Assembly: GCA_015903945.1 (NCBI GenBank)
Contig: JABMDL010000001.1
Location: forward strand, 55,725-119,724
Length of the DNA: 64,000 nucleotides
Reading direction: 5' to 3'
From: Nitrospira sp.
GTDB taxonomy: Bacteria; Nitrospirota; Nitrospiria; Nitrospirales; Nitrospiraceae
Part shown: in pieces, positions 45,356-53,886 of the stretch
How the letters are laid out: each line of letters starts with the position of its first letter
Numbering within the stretch: the stretch's first letter is position 1
Position numbers and translations under genes: made by a program
The notes under the pieces: model-generated
What the model was told of the DNA's origin: nothing
Databases searched by the model: none
Seen by the model: only the letters and a program-made list of their open reading frames with translations

Positions 45356-45925
45356 TCAGCGGCGGGAACGTTTAGGGACATTCTCTCCAGGAATGAAGAC
45401 GGCCAGCGCGATGACTGTGGTCCACTTGCCCGGCTTGCCGACAGCCGATTGGGTGATATTCAAGGTCCGCACGATTTTGCCGCCCATTTTAAACACCTGC
45501 TCGCGCTCTTTCCAGGCGACATTGGGATCAAACGCCACTCCCAACGTTGTCGCCAGCATCTGCGCCGCGAGATCTTCCGTGTATTCTCCGGTTTCCTCAT
45601 CCGTCTCGCCGTGCGCATGGTGCTCCGACAAATACCCGTAGCCCTGGCGGTCCGTCGGCTTCGCCAGCCCGACGGAGGCGGACACCAGGCGGTTGCGCTC
45701 ATTCGTTTCGGATCGGGCCATGACACAAAACGTGATTTCCCCCGGACTCAGTAGTTTCTCTCCGCGCTTCCGGGGAATGATTTTGCAGTTCGGCGGCAAA
45801 ATGGAAGACACGCTGACGAGGTTGCAGTAAGCCACACCGGCGCTGCGTAACGCCTCCTCGAAGGACGCCAGTTTTTCTTTGTGGACCCCCACCCCTCTCG
45901 TCAGAAACATATGCGTTGGTACCAT
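45356..45925 (-). CDS. pdaD: Pyruvoyl-dependent arginine decarboxylase
   Basis: A 189-residue proenzyme. It cleaves itself at a Ser-Ser bond within [14 protein letters not shown] to give a pyruvoyl cofactor on the larger chain. Conserved blocks are [37 protein letters not shown] and the C-terminal [10 protein letters not shown]. It converts arginine to agmatine in the cytoplasm and feeds the agmatinase downstream. The family is common in archaea and scattered bacteria. Confidence 0.93.
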   Translation of the reverse strand: MVPTHMFLTRGVGVHKEKLASFEEALRSAGVAYCNLVSVSSILPPNCKIIPRKRGEKLLSPGEITFCVMARSETNERNRLVSASVGLAKPTDRQGYGYLSEHHAHGETDEETGEYTEDLAAQMLATTLGVAFDPNVAWKEREQVFKMGGKIVRTLNITQSAVGKPGKWTTVIALAVFIPGENVPKRSRR

Positions 45926-46098
45926 CGTCGTCCCTTTCCTCTGGTTGAGTCAGCGTGATGGACCTGGTGTTCTGCTTTGCCGGTGAGGCGTGCAACGACA
46001 CAAGCCTCACGAACAAACGGACCAGATCATGTTCGGGCACAAGGCGTGCTGTTGTATCAAGATTGATTCCGCTTCGCAATATCCGCCGATGAAATTTT

Positions 46099-47541
46099 TC
46101 ACGCTGAGCCGGACGGGTCTTTCACGTTCAACACCAACAGTCTGGGCTCCGTCATGTCTTCGATCGCGGCGCTGATCCCTTCGCGTCCCAGACCGGAATC
46201 TTTCACCCCTCCATAGGGCATATGGTCGGCGCGGAATGTGGGGATTTCATTCGCCAGCACCGCCCCCACTTCCAGATGGCGAAAGGCGTAAAAAATCTTG
46301 TTCACGTCCTGCGTGAAGAGGCCGGCTTGCAGCCCATACTCCGATTGATTGAGCAGAGCGATCGCGTCACTGAGCTGACGGTACGGCGTCACCGTGATGA
46401 CGGGGCCAAACACCTCCTCACACGACACCTTCATATCCGGGGTGACGTTCGCCAGCACTGTCGCCTCGACGACCGACCCCATCCGTTTGCCGCCTAGCAA
46501 CACCCGCGCGCCTTGGGCCACGGCGTCGCTGATCCAGTTCTCGATACGGTGGGCGGCCCCCGGATCGATCACAGGACCGATGGTAGTCATCTCGTCGGTT
46601 GGATCGCCGGCCTTCAGCCGCGCGACGTGGATCAAGAGCTTTGTCGTGAATGCCTCCACCACAGACTGGTGAACGAACACCCGTTGCACGGAGATGCAGG
46701 TCTGCCCGGCATAGCCGAATCCTCCCGCGGCGCAACGCTGGGCCGCCAAGTCGAGATCAGCATCAGGCTCGATCACCACGCCCGCATTGCCCCCGAGTTC
46801 GAGCGTGACTTTCTTCTTGCCGCATTTGGCTTTCAACATCCACCCGACCGCCGCGCTGCCGGTGAAACTCATCAGTTTGAACCGCGGGTCCGCCACCATC
46901 CGTTCCGCGAGCACGTTGTCACAAGGCACCACATTGAGGCCGCCAGGAGGGACCCCCGCTTCCCAGGCGATCTCGCCCAGCACTAGCGCTGTCAGCGGTG
47001 TCTGCGGGGCCGGCTTGATGAGGATCGGATTGCCGGCGGCGAGTGCCGGCGCGACTTTGTGCGCCACCAAATTCAAAGGAAAATTGAACGGGGTAATGCC
47101 GAGAATTGGGCCGATTGGAACGCGCCGCATGATGCCCAGATGCGAATCGGTGCCGGGCGTCCAATCGAGCGGAATCACCTCCCCGGGAATTCGCCTGGAC
47201 TCCTCGGCCGCAACTGTAAAGGTTTGCACGGCCCGGCTGACTTCCCGCTTCGCATCGGTGATCGGCTTACCGGCCTCGGCCGTAATCAGCGAGGCCAGCT
47301 CATCGCGCCGCCGATAGAGGAGCGCAGCGATCTGCTGGAGCATGTTGTAGCGGGCGTGCGCTGGAAGCTTGCCCATCGCCACCGCCGCATTGGCCGTGGA
47401 TGCGATGGCCTGTTCGACATCGGCCTCCGTAGCCTGCACGACTTCGGCTATTGTTTGCCCGGTGAATGGATTGACGACGCGAGCCGTCCGCTCGCCGTGC
47501 TTCCATTGGCCGTGAACGAGAAAGGGACGCGGTTCCTGCAC
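46099..47541 (-). CDS. NAD(P)-dependent aldehyde dehydrogenase
   Basis: About 480 residues. FNFPLNLVAHKVAPALAAGNP and FTGSAAVGW form the cofactor site; LELGGNAGVV holds the general-base Glu and AGQTCISVQRVFVH the catalytic Cys. It resembles lactaldehyde and non-phosphorylating glyceraldehyde-3-phosphate dehydrogenase-like members; its substrate is unknown. Next to polyamine genes it could oxidise an aminoaldehyde, a guess. The start is uncertain: GTG 47541 is used because the upstream 44 residues overlap the zinc-ribbon gene, but no strong ribosome site is seen. Confidence 0.85.
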   Translation of the reverse strand: MQEPRPFLVHGQWKHGERTARVVNPFTGQTIAEVVQATEADVEQAIASTANAAVAMGKLPAHARYNMLQQIAALLYRRRDELASLITAEAGKPITDAKREVSRAVQTFTVAAEESRRIPGEVIPLDWTPGTDSHLGIMRRVPIGPILGITPFNFPLNLVAHKVAPALAAGNPILIKPAPQTPLTALVLGEIAWEAGVPPGGLNVVPCDNVLAERMVADPRFKLMSFTGSAAVGWMLKAKCGKKKVTLELGGNAGVVIEPDADLDLAAQRCAAGGFGYAGQTCISVQRVFVHQSVVEAFTTKLLIHVARLKAGDPTDEMTTIGPVIDPGAAHRIENWISDAVAQGARVLLGGKRMGSVVEATVLANVTPDMKVSCEEVFGPVITVTPYRQLSDAIALLNQSEYGLQAGLFTQDVNKIFYAFRHLEVGAVLANEIPTFRADHMPYGGVKDSGLGREGISAAIEDMTEPRLLVLNVKDPSGSA

Positions 47542-47567
47542 GGAGACGCTCGCGGGGTCGGCAATGA

Positions 47568-47837
47568 TTAATCCGCCGCTTCGACCGGCGCAGCGGATTC
47601 GGTGGCGAGTTGCGCGGCGGCGGACGCTGCTTGCGCCGCCACAGCCTTGGCAATCAGTTCCTCGGTGCCCCAATCACGGATCGCGTCGAGGGTAAACCCT
47701 TCATACGTCGAGACGCCGTGACAGGAGGGGCAATCCGGCATCGGAACTTTTCGAAAAAAGACTTCTCCCAAGCACGACATGCAGACCCAAAAATCGTCGT
47801 CCCGATGAGAGACGGGCCAAAATGACTGTGACGCCAT
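47568..47837 (-). CDS. Small zinc-ribbon protein
   Basis: An 89-residue protein. Two CxxC knuckles (VCMSCLG and CPSCHG, ~14 residues apart) make a Cys4 zinc ribbon like those of rubredoxin- or regulator-type proteins. The C-terminal third is an Ala-rich helix. No catalytic motif. It stands between the DsbA-like gene and the aldehyde dehydrogenase gene and may form a unit with the latter. Function unknown. Confidence 0.65.
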   Translation of the reverse strand: MASQSFWPVSHRDDDFWVCMSCLGEVFFRKVPMPDCPSCHGVSTYEGFTLDAIRDWGTEELIAKAVAAQAASAAAQLATESAAPVEAAD

Positions 47838-47935
47838 GAGACGGTCCTACCTTCCTAACGACCAGAATGAATATGTCCCGACATCCAACACGAACCGGGC
47901 TGTCCCGATGGACTCAGCCACGATCCCATCGTGTA

Positions 47936-48574
47936 TCACTGCGGCGTGCCGGCCAGCAACCGATCGATTTCCTCGGCAAACATCTCGAAGGGGAACGCCC
48001 CCGGAATCGCAACCGCCGGCTCCTTTTCGGTCGGCTCGTTGTTCGTCCGCACAAGGATAAAGCCCGGCGTTCCATGAAACCCCCACCGATTGGCCTCTTG
48101 TCGATCTTCGAAGATCGACTTCGTATACCGTCCCTCTTTGAGGCAGCGGTCGAACGCGGCTCGATTCAGCCCGATCGCGGCCGCATGTTCGAAGTAGACC
48201 GTGTTGTGAAGCCGCCCGCCTTCCGCAAATAACCGATCATGCATCGCCCAATACTTGCCTTGTTCGCCGGCGCATCGCGCCGCCATCGCGGCATCGACGC
48301 CGGGTCCCTGATCGGCGCGGGGATAGTCCCGGTAGAGAAACCGTACCTTCCCGGTCTCGACATAGCGGGCTTGAATGCGCGGCCAGGTGTCCTTGAAAAA
48401 TTTCAGGCAATACCCGCACGTAAAATCAGAGTATTCGATCAGGGTCACCGGTGCACTCGCCCGGCCTCTGACCCGCCCATCGGTTTCGGTTGCATCCGCG
48501 GCCCACAGCGACAGGGGCCAGAGTAGACCACAGAGGACGACCGATAACGCGACCCGCGCGCCCGTCATCTTCAT
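47936..48574 (-). CDS. DsbA-family thioredoxin-fold protein, exported
   Basis: A 212-residue protein with a signal peptide (ALSVVLCGLLWPLSLWA). The active site is YSDFTCGYCLKF (CxxC), an inserted helical domain follows, and the cis-Pro loop is GTPGFIL. It is likely a periplasmic thiol oxidase or isomerase, similar to DsbA/DsbG-type enzymes used in cytochrome or Cys-protein maturation. Its ATG overlaps the stop of the deoxyhypusine-synthase-like gene by 4 bases, an unexpected pairing. Confidence 0.88.
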   Translation of the reverse strand: MKMTGARVALSVVLCGLLWPLSLWAADATETDGRVRGRASAPVTLIEYSDFTCGYCLKFFKDTWPRIQARYVETGKVRFLYRDYPRADQGPGVDAAMAARCAGEQGKYWAMHDRLFAEGGRLHNTVYFEHAAAIGLNRAAFDRCLKEGRYTKSIFEDRQEANRWGFHGTPGFILVRTNNEPTEKEPAVAIPGAFPFEMFAEEIDRLLAGTPQ

Positions 48575-49683
48575 GAACGGACAGTCCCATCGGCCTTCTT
48601 CCGTTTACGCTCCATCAGCCCCATCATCAGAAGCGGCCACACGACCGTCGCATCGCTCAGCACTTCAGCAAACTTCCCCCCGTCCTTGGGCGTCACGAAT
48701 TTGCCCCACGAGAGCCCTTCCTGATACGTACATCCGCTCAATCCGCCCCAATAGTCCGGTTCAGGGCAAATCCGGACTCCATAGTGGAATCGCGGCGGCT
48801 TCACGCTGAGCCCCAGACGCAGATTGCCGATTTCGATATAGGGACCGACCTGTTGCGCCCAATTCCTGGGGACGCCCCCGCCGATCGTAAAAATGCCCAG
48901 CCGCTTCGCCGAGAGCACGTGATCGGCGTAACTGTTGAGATCGAGATAGGGATTGAATGACGGATAGGACTGATGGATCGCCGTCAAGACGGCCAGATCG
49001 CCTTTCCCGCCTGCCTGAGAACGGGCTCGATCGATTTCCCGTGCCATCGCCCAGGTCCCGACATCGAGGCCGACTTCGGAGTCGGTAAAAGCGGGAATGA
49101 ACACCGGCACATTCTTGAGATAGGCGCTTTTCAGAATTCCTTCGCCGCCATACTCCTCGGCCAGCGTTTTCCCCAACTCGCGGGTCAAGATTTCCGAGCA
49201 GAGCGGCCGGTCGTGATCAATCCGTTTCAACGTTTGCGACACCACATGCTCGACATAATTCAGATTCGCTTCCATTTCCAGCGTGTCGTAGACGCGATTG
49301 TACCCCTTGCGAAACAGCTCTTCGTCGCTCATCGACGGATGATGTTGGTAATGCGTCTTGCCCATGGATTCGCTGAGGCCGTGGGCGATCAGCGCCCCGG
49401 TGGACACGACGCACTGCACCATGCCTTGATCGATCATCATGCTGACGATCTTGCCCATCTTGGCGATGGTCATCGCGCCGGACAATGTCATGACGACCTT
49501 GCAATCAGGATCCTGGATCATGGCCCACAGGACTTCGAAGGCTTCGCCCAGCTTGCGGCCGCCGAACGCGGTCTTGCCCATCGCGACGAGCAGGTCGTCG
49601 AAGGAGGAGATCTTCGACGGATCAAGCGGCTCGACAGCCACTAATCCGTCTTGCGCGCCATCATGAAATTCGCGTGCGGACAT
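48571..49683 (-). CDS. Deoxyhypusine synthase-like protein
   Basis: A 370-residue NAD-binding protein of the deoxyhypusine/homospermidine synthase family: TLSGAMTIAKMGKIVSMMID, VSTGALIAHGLSESMG, PVFIPAFTDSEVGLDVG and FTIGGGVPRNWAQQ. In eukaryotic and archaeal enzymes a catalytic Lys follows the GGG loop (GGGxxK); here that position is Arg. Bacteria lack eIF5A, so a polyamine product such as homospermidine or spermidine is more likely; the nearby arginine decarboxylase and agmatinase fit. GGAG precedes the ATG. Confidence 0.82.
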   Translation of the reverse strand: MSAREFHDGAQDGLVAVEPLDPSKISSFDDLLVAMGKTAFGGRKLGEAFEVLWAMIQDPDCKVVMTLSGAMTIAKMGKIVSMMIDQGMVQCVVSTGALIAHGLSESMGKTHYQHHPSMSDEELFRKGYNRVYDTLEMEANLNYVEHVVSQTLKRIDHDRPLCSEILTRELGKTLAEEYGGEGILKSAYLKNVPVFIPAFTDSEVGLDVGTWAMAREIDRARSQAGGKGDLAVLTAIHQSYPSFNPYLDLNSYADHVLSAKRLGIFTIGGGVPRNWAQQVGPYIEIGNLRLGLSVKPPRFHYGVRICPEPDYWGGLSGCTYQEGLSWGKFVTPKDGGKFAEVLSDATVVWPLLMMGLMERKRKKADGTVRS

Positions 49684-50149
49684 AACACTCCATTTCCACT
49701 AAGTTCAGTTGATGCGAACGCCCGGTTTCCTTATACACAACCGACGCCAGGGGCGTCAATGAAGTTACGACGCGACCACATCGAGGACAGCAGCTCACAC
49801 CCAAGTGCGTGAGCGCGACGAAAAAGATTGTTGAACAGGTTGTTCGCACAGCAACATGGGCGCGCTGACGGATGATGAGTCTGGCGGCACGTACGAAGTG
49901 CGGTGTGGATTGGAAGCTGATGGGTTGAAGACTCTATCCCGTCGCCATGAACATTGAAAACGGCTCTGGGTCGAGCAAGCGGAAGTACGGGAAAATCACT
50001 GAAGGCGTTTATCCGCCCGCTCAATGAAGAAAGGCTCCGCCTGAATAGCGGGCGGCTCTCAGAAAGTACGGGATGAAATACGGGAGCTACTTGAGGGGTT
50101 ATCCGTGCGTGTCAATGGAAGAGGAACGCACGGCACAAGCAAGCTTGGT
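49684..50149. other. Gene-free flank left of the island
   Basis: No coding ORF is supported. A CCGCC...GGCGG inverted repeat near 50037-50055, followed on the minus strand by AGCCTTTCTTC, could have ended the ancestral tRNA-Glu transcript, since this is the sequence that lay downstream of the tRNA before insertion. Confidence 0.35.
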
Positions 50150-50185
50150 GTGGTGGTCCCAACGGGATTTGAACCCGTGTTTAAG
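50150..50185. repeat. Distal attachment site (tRNA-Glu 3' fragment)
   Basis: 36 bases identical to the 3' end of the tRNA-Glu gene at 56753-56788. Beyond base 50185 the match stops, so the anticodon arm and 5' half are missing and this is not a functional tRNA. Confidence 0.92.
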
Positions 50186-50234
50186 ACTGCGACTTCGCCC
50201 TTTATTTTTGCGAGCTTCGATGATTTCACTCAGG

Positions 50235-50465
50235 TCAGAAAGGGGTACGACTAAAACACGAAGGCTTGAGAAGTACACTGGAGGAGACTAGTTCCTGTTC
50301 GGTAAACGTCGCAGCCTCTCCGAACGCCTCAAGCTGATAATAGAGATTGAAGCGGTAAAAATGGGACTGGTGCACCTCGGCATCTCCGACGCTCCCGTAA
50401 ACCTTGACACCTTCCCACGGTCGGCCTAGCCTTGCGACACAACTCTTTCTGCTCCTTGATGATCG
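50235..50465 (-). pseudogene. Possible N-terminally truncated gene remnant
   Basis: A minus-strand reading frame of about 75 codons without a start codon. It opens after a TAA and ends in TGA at 50235. It translates to protein-like sequence (VKVYGSVGDAEVHQSHFYRF, NLYYQLEAFGEAATFTEQEL). Composition looks coding, but no family is recognised. It could be the 3' end of a gene cut during island formation. Confidence 0.3.
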
Positions 50466-50486
50466 TTAATGGGGAGGCAACCGAAG

Positions 50487-50714
50487 ATGAGAATTCTAGT
50501 GATCGTGGGGCTTTTCTTGTCGCTGTCGGGGTGTTTTACTCCTGAGTACAAAGTTGGGTATGCCAAAGCAGCCGTACTTGAGGAACAGGCAGCAATCCTC
50601 AAGCTATACCGTGCGTGCCTAGAAAAGTACCAAAGCAATCCCCCAGAGGCAAAAGTTAATTGTGAACACTACACGCAAGCATTGTACTCAGTGGATGTGC
50701 GTGGGATGAAATAA
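50487..50714 (+). CDS. Small putative lipoprotein
   Basis: About 75 residues. A short signal (MRILVIVGLFLSLSGC) with lipobox LSGC is followed by a helical, charged mature part with two further Cys (YRACLEKYQ, KVNCEHYTQ). It was probably lipid-anchored in the envelope. ATG 50487 is preferred to 50469 because it starts the signal directly. No family recognised. It lies in the island and has lower GC than the core genes. Confidence 0.6.
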   Translation: MRILVIVGLFLSLSGCFTPEYKVGYAKAAVLEEQAAILKLYRACLEKYQSNPPEAKVNCEHYTQALYSVDVRGMK

Positions 50715-50803
50715 TGATTGATGAGACCGCTTTACTATGGTCTGATCAGATATGCCGAGCAGTATTTAATACTTAGACAGTTTCGGAGTATCTAGAGACT
50801 TAA

Positions 50804-51310
50804 GTGGAGCCCTACAAACTCAGACGGTGGAAATCTAAAGATGAGCCGGGGCCGGGACATTTCTACACATGCGCTCGACCAGGGCGTTCCAAGGGAAAGA
50901 ATGGCGCGATCCCAGACAATGTGGTGCGAAAGTGGGTGGACGGATTACCGAAATCTGACGGTGTGGTGATTGTTTCCCTTTTGGGTCGAAAGCCCGATGG
51001 TTTAAGCGAGTTCAGCTTCTATTCGTTCTATGGCGGGCTCGAGACTCAAGCTGACCGGCCAGGATGTCTTCATTTCAGCAAGTGGCTCGACAAGATGTAT
51101 CCTGATAGAGGATTTGAGCTGTTTGAACATCCGACGATCGATTTTCGGCCTGTGCCAACCCCAACACTGGATCAATTAGGCGCAACTATAGCACCATTCA
51201 TCGGTGCAGGCCGAATCATCGTCTTGGTCGATTCTGGCGGTGAGGGGCGGGTTCGCCAGGCGTGTATGCACCTGGCCTTAGTAGAGGAGACAGGCTCATA
51301 CGGAAAGTGA
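50804..51310 (+). CDS. Phosphatase-like orphan with Asp at the catalytic Cys position
   Basis: A 168-residue protein starting at GTG. The C-terminal half follows the dual-specificity phosphatase outline: HPTIDFRPVPTPTLDQL (acid-loop region), then IIVLVDSGGEGRVRQACMHLAL, where the P-loop CX5R would lie. The first position is Asp (DSGGEGR) instead of Cys, so phosphatase chemistry is unlikely. It may bind phosphorylated ligands or be unrelated to that fold. It is in the island and weakly linked to the following orphan gene. Confidence 0.5.
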   Translation: MEPYKLRRWKSKDEPGPGHFYTCARPGRSKGKNGAIPDNVVRKWVDGLPKSDGVVIVSLLGRKPDGLSEFSFYSFYGGLETQADRPGCLHFSKWLDKMYPDRGFELFEHPTIDFRPVPTPTLDQLGATIAPFIGAGRIIVLVDSGGEGRVRQACMHLALVEETGSYGK

Positions 51311-51388
51311 TTCTCGCGTCTGCATGATCGTGCAGCAACAGAGGTCCACCCTCCGTCGGTTGCAGCACATCAAGAAAGATTGGTCACG

Positions 51389-51688
51389 ATGACGGATTGG
51401 AAAAGGGTAGCCTGGATCAACGCAAAAGCACTTGAACATGGTGAGTATATCGCGGACTGGAGCGACCTCGAAGAGCCTGCCGGTAAGTGGCCGGAAGAGA
51501 TTCGCCTTGAAGAATTCAGGAAATGGCACGACTTGAACGGTGTCGATTTCAAGTTTTGGAAGGACGAATACAACAAGAATGGGGAACTGGTCGCAAAGTG
51601 GTATCGCACGAATCTGATGCCTGACGAAAAGGGCAAAGTAGGCAAGAAGGCTAAGCATTGGACGCTACGCGTTTTGAATGACGGCTGA
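51389..51688 (+). CDS. Orphan hypothetical protein
   Basis: About 99 residues, charged and Trp-rich (DWKRVAWINAKALEHG, YIADWSDLEEPAGKWPEEI, FKFWKDEYNKNGEL). No signal peptide or known motif. ATG 51389 is favoured over GTG 51380. It lies between the phosphatase-like gene and the convergent Schlafen-type ATPase gene in the island. Function unknown. Confidence 0.55.
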   Translation: MTDWKRVAWINAKALEHGEYIADWSDLEEPAGKWPEEIRLEEFRKWHDLNGVDFKFWKDEYNKNGELVAKWYRTNLMPDEKGKVGKKAKHWTLRVLNDG

Positions 51689-51827
51689 AACAGATCGACT
51701 TTCGGGTACATCCTTCAAGCCGAATTGCGCCGAAGTTGCGCCGGGCATTCCTATCAACTCGCCTCAAACCCATTAAAAACCGGCTACTTTGACGGGAGCA
51801 TTGCGCCAGAATTGCGCCGATTGTCGC

Positions 51828-53477
51828 TTAATAGTCTGGATTCGGCGCAACTTCAGAATGAGTATCCTCCGGATACCATCGAGCCGCATTCGTCTTCCCC
51901 TTGGAGTTGATTCGCCGCTCTTTCTTTAGCTCTCCCAGTAGCTTTTGCACCTGATCACGACTAAGCTGAGGAAGCACCTGGAGCAAATCCTGTAGCCGAC
52001 TTCCTTCTTGCCTGAAGTTCACAATGTGCCGAAGAAGGAGCGCCTTGTTCGTCTCACGATCAAGTCCACGTCTGCGGGTGTAGACTCCCTTCTTCCCTAA
52101 AAACGCATACAACCGCCTGGAGAGAATGGGTTTAGCACCACGACCCCGCCCTGTGACCTCAACGATGGTCCGCTCTCTCAAGTAGCTCAGACGATCTTTT
52201 AAGCTTGGCGGAACCGGCTCATCCCGTTGCACCGCATCGAGAACGAGAAGGTCTTGCGTCGTAAACGGACCAAACCCTTCGGCCGTCACTTGTTGAAGGA
52301 ACATCAGAAAACGAGGATTCTGCACTTCGCCTTTGAGCGTAAGACTCACCTGATAGTCGTCAGTCCCGGCAAAGTCCGGCCGGGGCTTGCTTTCTTTAAT
52401 GCACTCTTCAAACATCCGATCTGCCCCTTGGCCGGAGCGTTCAACCAATCCGCATCGTGCAAACGCTTCGGCAATCCGACGATTACGCGGAGATTGACGC
52501 AAAAGAATATTCTCGGGCGTGATGCCGGGCGGAAACCCGCCGGGACTGACAATTTCGATCTTCTTGGGATACTGACGGACGAACACTGATCCATGGAGAC
52601 GATAATCACGATGACTCACGGCATTGAGGATGGCTTCTCGAACGACCTTTTCGTTAAAGGTCTGAATGTCCCAGACAAACAGCCCATCTTGGTAATGCTG
52701 CACGTCGTTCCGAAGATTGATGGTATTCCACAGCTCGTCGTCGAAGAGAAAGAATCCTTCCCTAAACTCCTTCCGCTGTTGAAACTGGAGGGACGCCTCG
52801 CTTGACCGATATTCGAACACTACTTCCGACTGCGCGAGGTGCCGGCCCAGCGCTTTCCCTGAACCGAAGAGAATCAGGGCCCCATAGGTGACCGCGTCAC
52901 CCACCAGCAATTCTGCATCCGTTAAGAGTTGGATATCCGTCAAGCTGTCCAAGGACTTATTGCCGGATTTTCTCTTCCACATCTCACGGAATCGGGCGAT
53001 TGCCACTGAGTCGAGATCGGCAAACGTAGCGTTCTTCGCAATTTCAGCCGAAAAATCTGGCCCGGATTCTTCGAAGATGCGCTTGAGTTGGTCAGGCGTC
53101 ATAGGGACGAGGCTTTCCCCGCTTCGCATCCAATAGGCCCCTTTGTAGTGAATCGGCATGCCGATAGGGCGTGACGGCACGTCAAAGACCACGACACGAC
53201 CATCAGGATGCTGAATGACTTGGGCATCCACGCGAAGACGCAGTCTATCGCTGACGCTTGCCTTCGTCTGCTCGAGATCTGGAAATGCCTGGCTCCCGAC
53301 AATCTTCCGTGGCAGCCTGTCGGAGATACCAAGAACAATCCTGCCGCCTCTTTCGTTGGCGATAGCCACGCAGTATTTGACGAGATCTTCAAATTCATAG
53401 GAGTTTTTCGCCTCCTTGAATTCCAAGTGCTCGCTCTCTTTGCTCTCCAGCAATACTTTCAGTTGTTCCTGCACCAT
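51828..53477 (-). CDS. Schlafen/AlbA_2-domain ATP-binding protein
   Basis: A 549-residue protein. Residues ~10-140 form an AlbA_2 (divergent AAA_4, Schlafen-like) domain: ESEHLEFKEAKNSYEFEDLVKYCVAIANERGG and YWMRSGES. The middle (~260-390) is a GHKL-type ATP-binding domain (REAILNAVSHRDYRLHG, GLVERSGQGADRMFEEC). The C-terminus has winged-helix-like segments. Such proteins are often transcription regulators; some Schlafen-like proteins act in phage defence. Its place in a small island favours defence or regulation of neighbours. Confidence 0.8.
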   Translation of the reverse strand: MVQEQLKVLLESKESEHLEFKEAKNSYEFEDLVKYCVAIANERGGRIVLGISDRLPRKIVGSQAFPDLEQTKASVSDRLRLRVDAQVIQHPDGRVVVFDVPSRPIGMPIHYKGAYWMRSGESLVPMTPDQLKRIFEESGPDFSAEIAKNATFADLDSVAIARFREMWKRKSGNKSLDSLTDIQLLTDAELLVGDAVTYGALILFGSGKALGRHLAQSEVVFEYRSSEASLQFQQRKEFREGFFLFDDELWNTINLRNDVQHYQDGLFVWDIQTFNEKVVREAILNAVSHRDYRLHGSVFVRQYPKKIEIVSPGGFPPGITPENILLRQSPRNRRIAEAFARCGLVERSGQGADRMFEECIKESKPRPDFAGTDDYQVSLTLKGEVQNPRFLMFLQQVTAEGFGPFTTQDLLVLDAVQRDEPVPPSLKDRLSYLRERTIVEVTGRGRGAKPILSRRLYAFLGKKGVYTRRRGLDRETNKALLLRHIVNFRQEGSRLQDLLQVLPQLSRDQVQKLLGELKKERRINSKGKTNAARWYPEDTHSEVAPNPDY

Positions 53478-53751
53478 AGTCCTAACCAGTTTCTACAGTT
53501 CTGTCGGCTTCGCAACGCGGCGAGTATAGCGGATTCGGCTAGAACCCGCCTAGATTCATGCCTGACCGCCGTAGATGGTTTAAAGCCGAACGCCAGGGTA
53601 TATCGGCAATCCGATGCATAGCGTGCAATGTTACCCTCAGGTCCTTCCTGTTCAACCACACCGGCGTCGGGACATACGTGGGGAGCGTCTGGATCGAAGC
53701 GATAGACGATGATCAGAGGAGGGTCTTGGCAGCCAACACGAGAGCAGCCAG
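53478..53751. other. Spacer with decayed sequence
   Basis: Short ORFs on both strands lack ribosome sites and family features. It lies between the truncated toxin and the Schlafen-type gene and may contain remains of the deleted toxin region. Confidence 0.3.
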
Positions 53752-53886
53752 TCAGATACCATCCGGCTGGCGTTCATCGAGCGTGTCGAGCACTTCTTGC
53801 ACGACGGCTCGCGAAGACTGCAGATCCAGTGTATCGACGTCTGCTAGTTCGATCACGTCCATATAAAACCTGATTCGCTCAGCCAC
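53752..53886 (-). pseudogene. Truncated DUF5615 PIN-like toxin
   Basis: A 44-codon frame beginning at GTG 53886, overlapping the DUF433 stop by 8 bases. Its first residues (AERIRFYMD) match the usual start of DUF5615 toxins, where an EHV/EDV acidic motif normally follows. Here the sequence switches to an unrelated 34-residue tail and stops. A deletion or rearrangement has removed the catalytic body. It is too short for the ORF track. Confidence 0.55.

Noticed and set aside
48973-49644. 223-residue plus-strand ORF
   Set aside because: Antisense to the deoxyhypusine-synthase-like gene; its translation has no family features.
50151-50190. A tRNA gene at the left island end
   Set aside because: Only the 3' 36 bases match tRNA-Glu; the anticodon arm and 5' half are absent, so it is an attachment site.
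53558-53866. 102-residue plus-strand ORF in the island
   Set aside because: Ser/Arg-rich translation, no ribosome site, and antisense to the truncated toxin frame.
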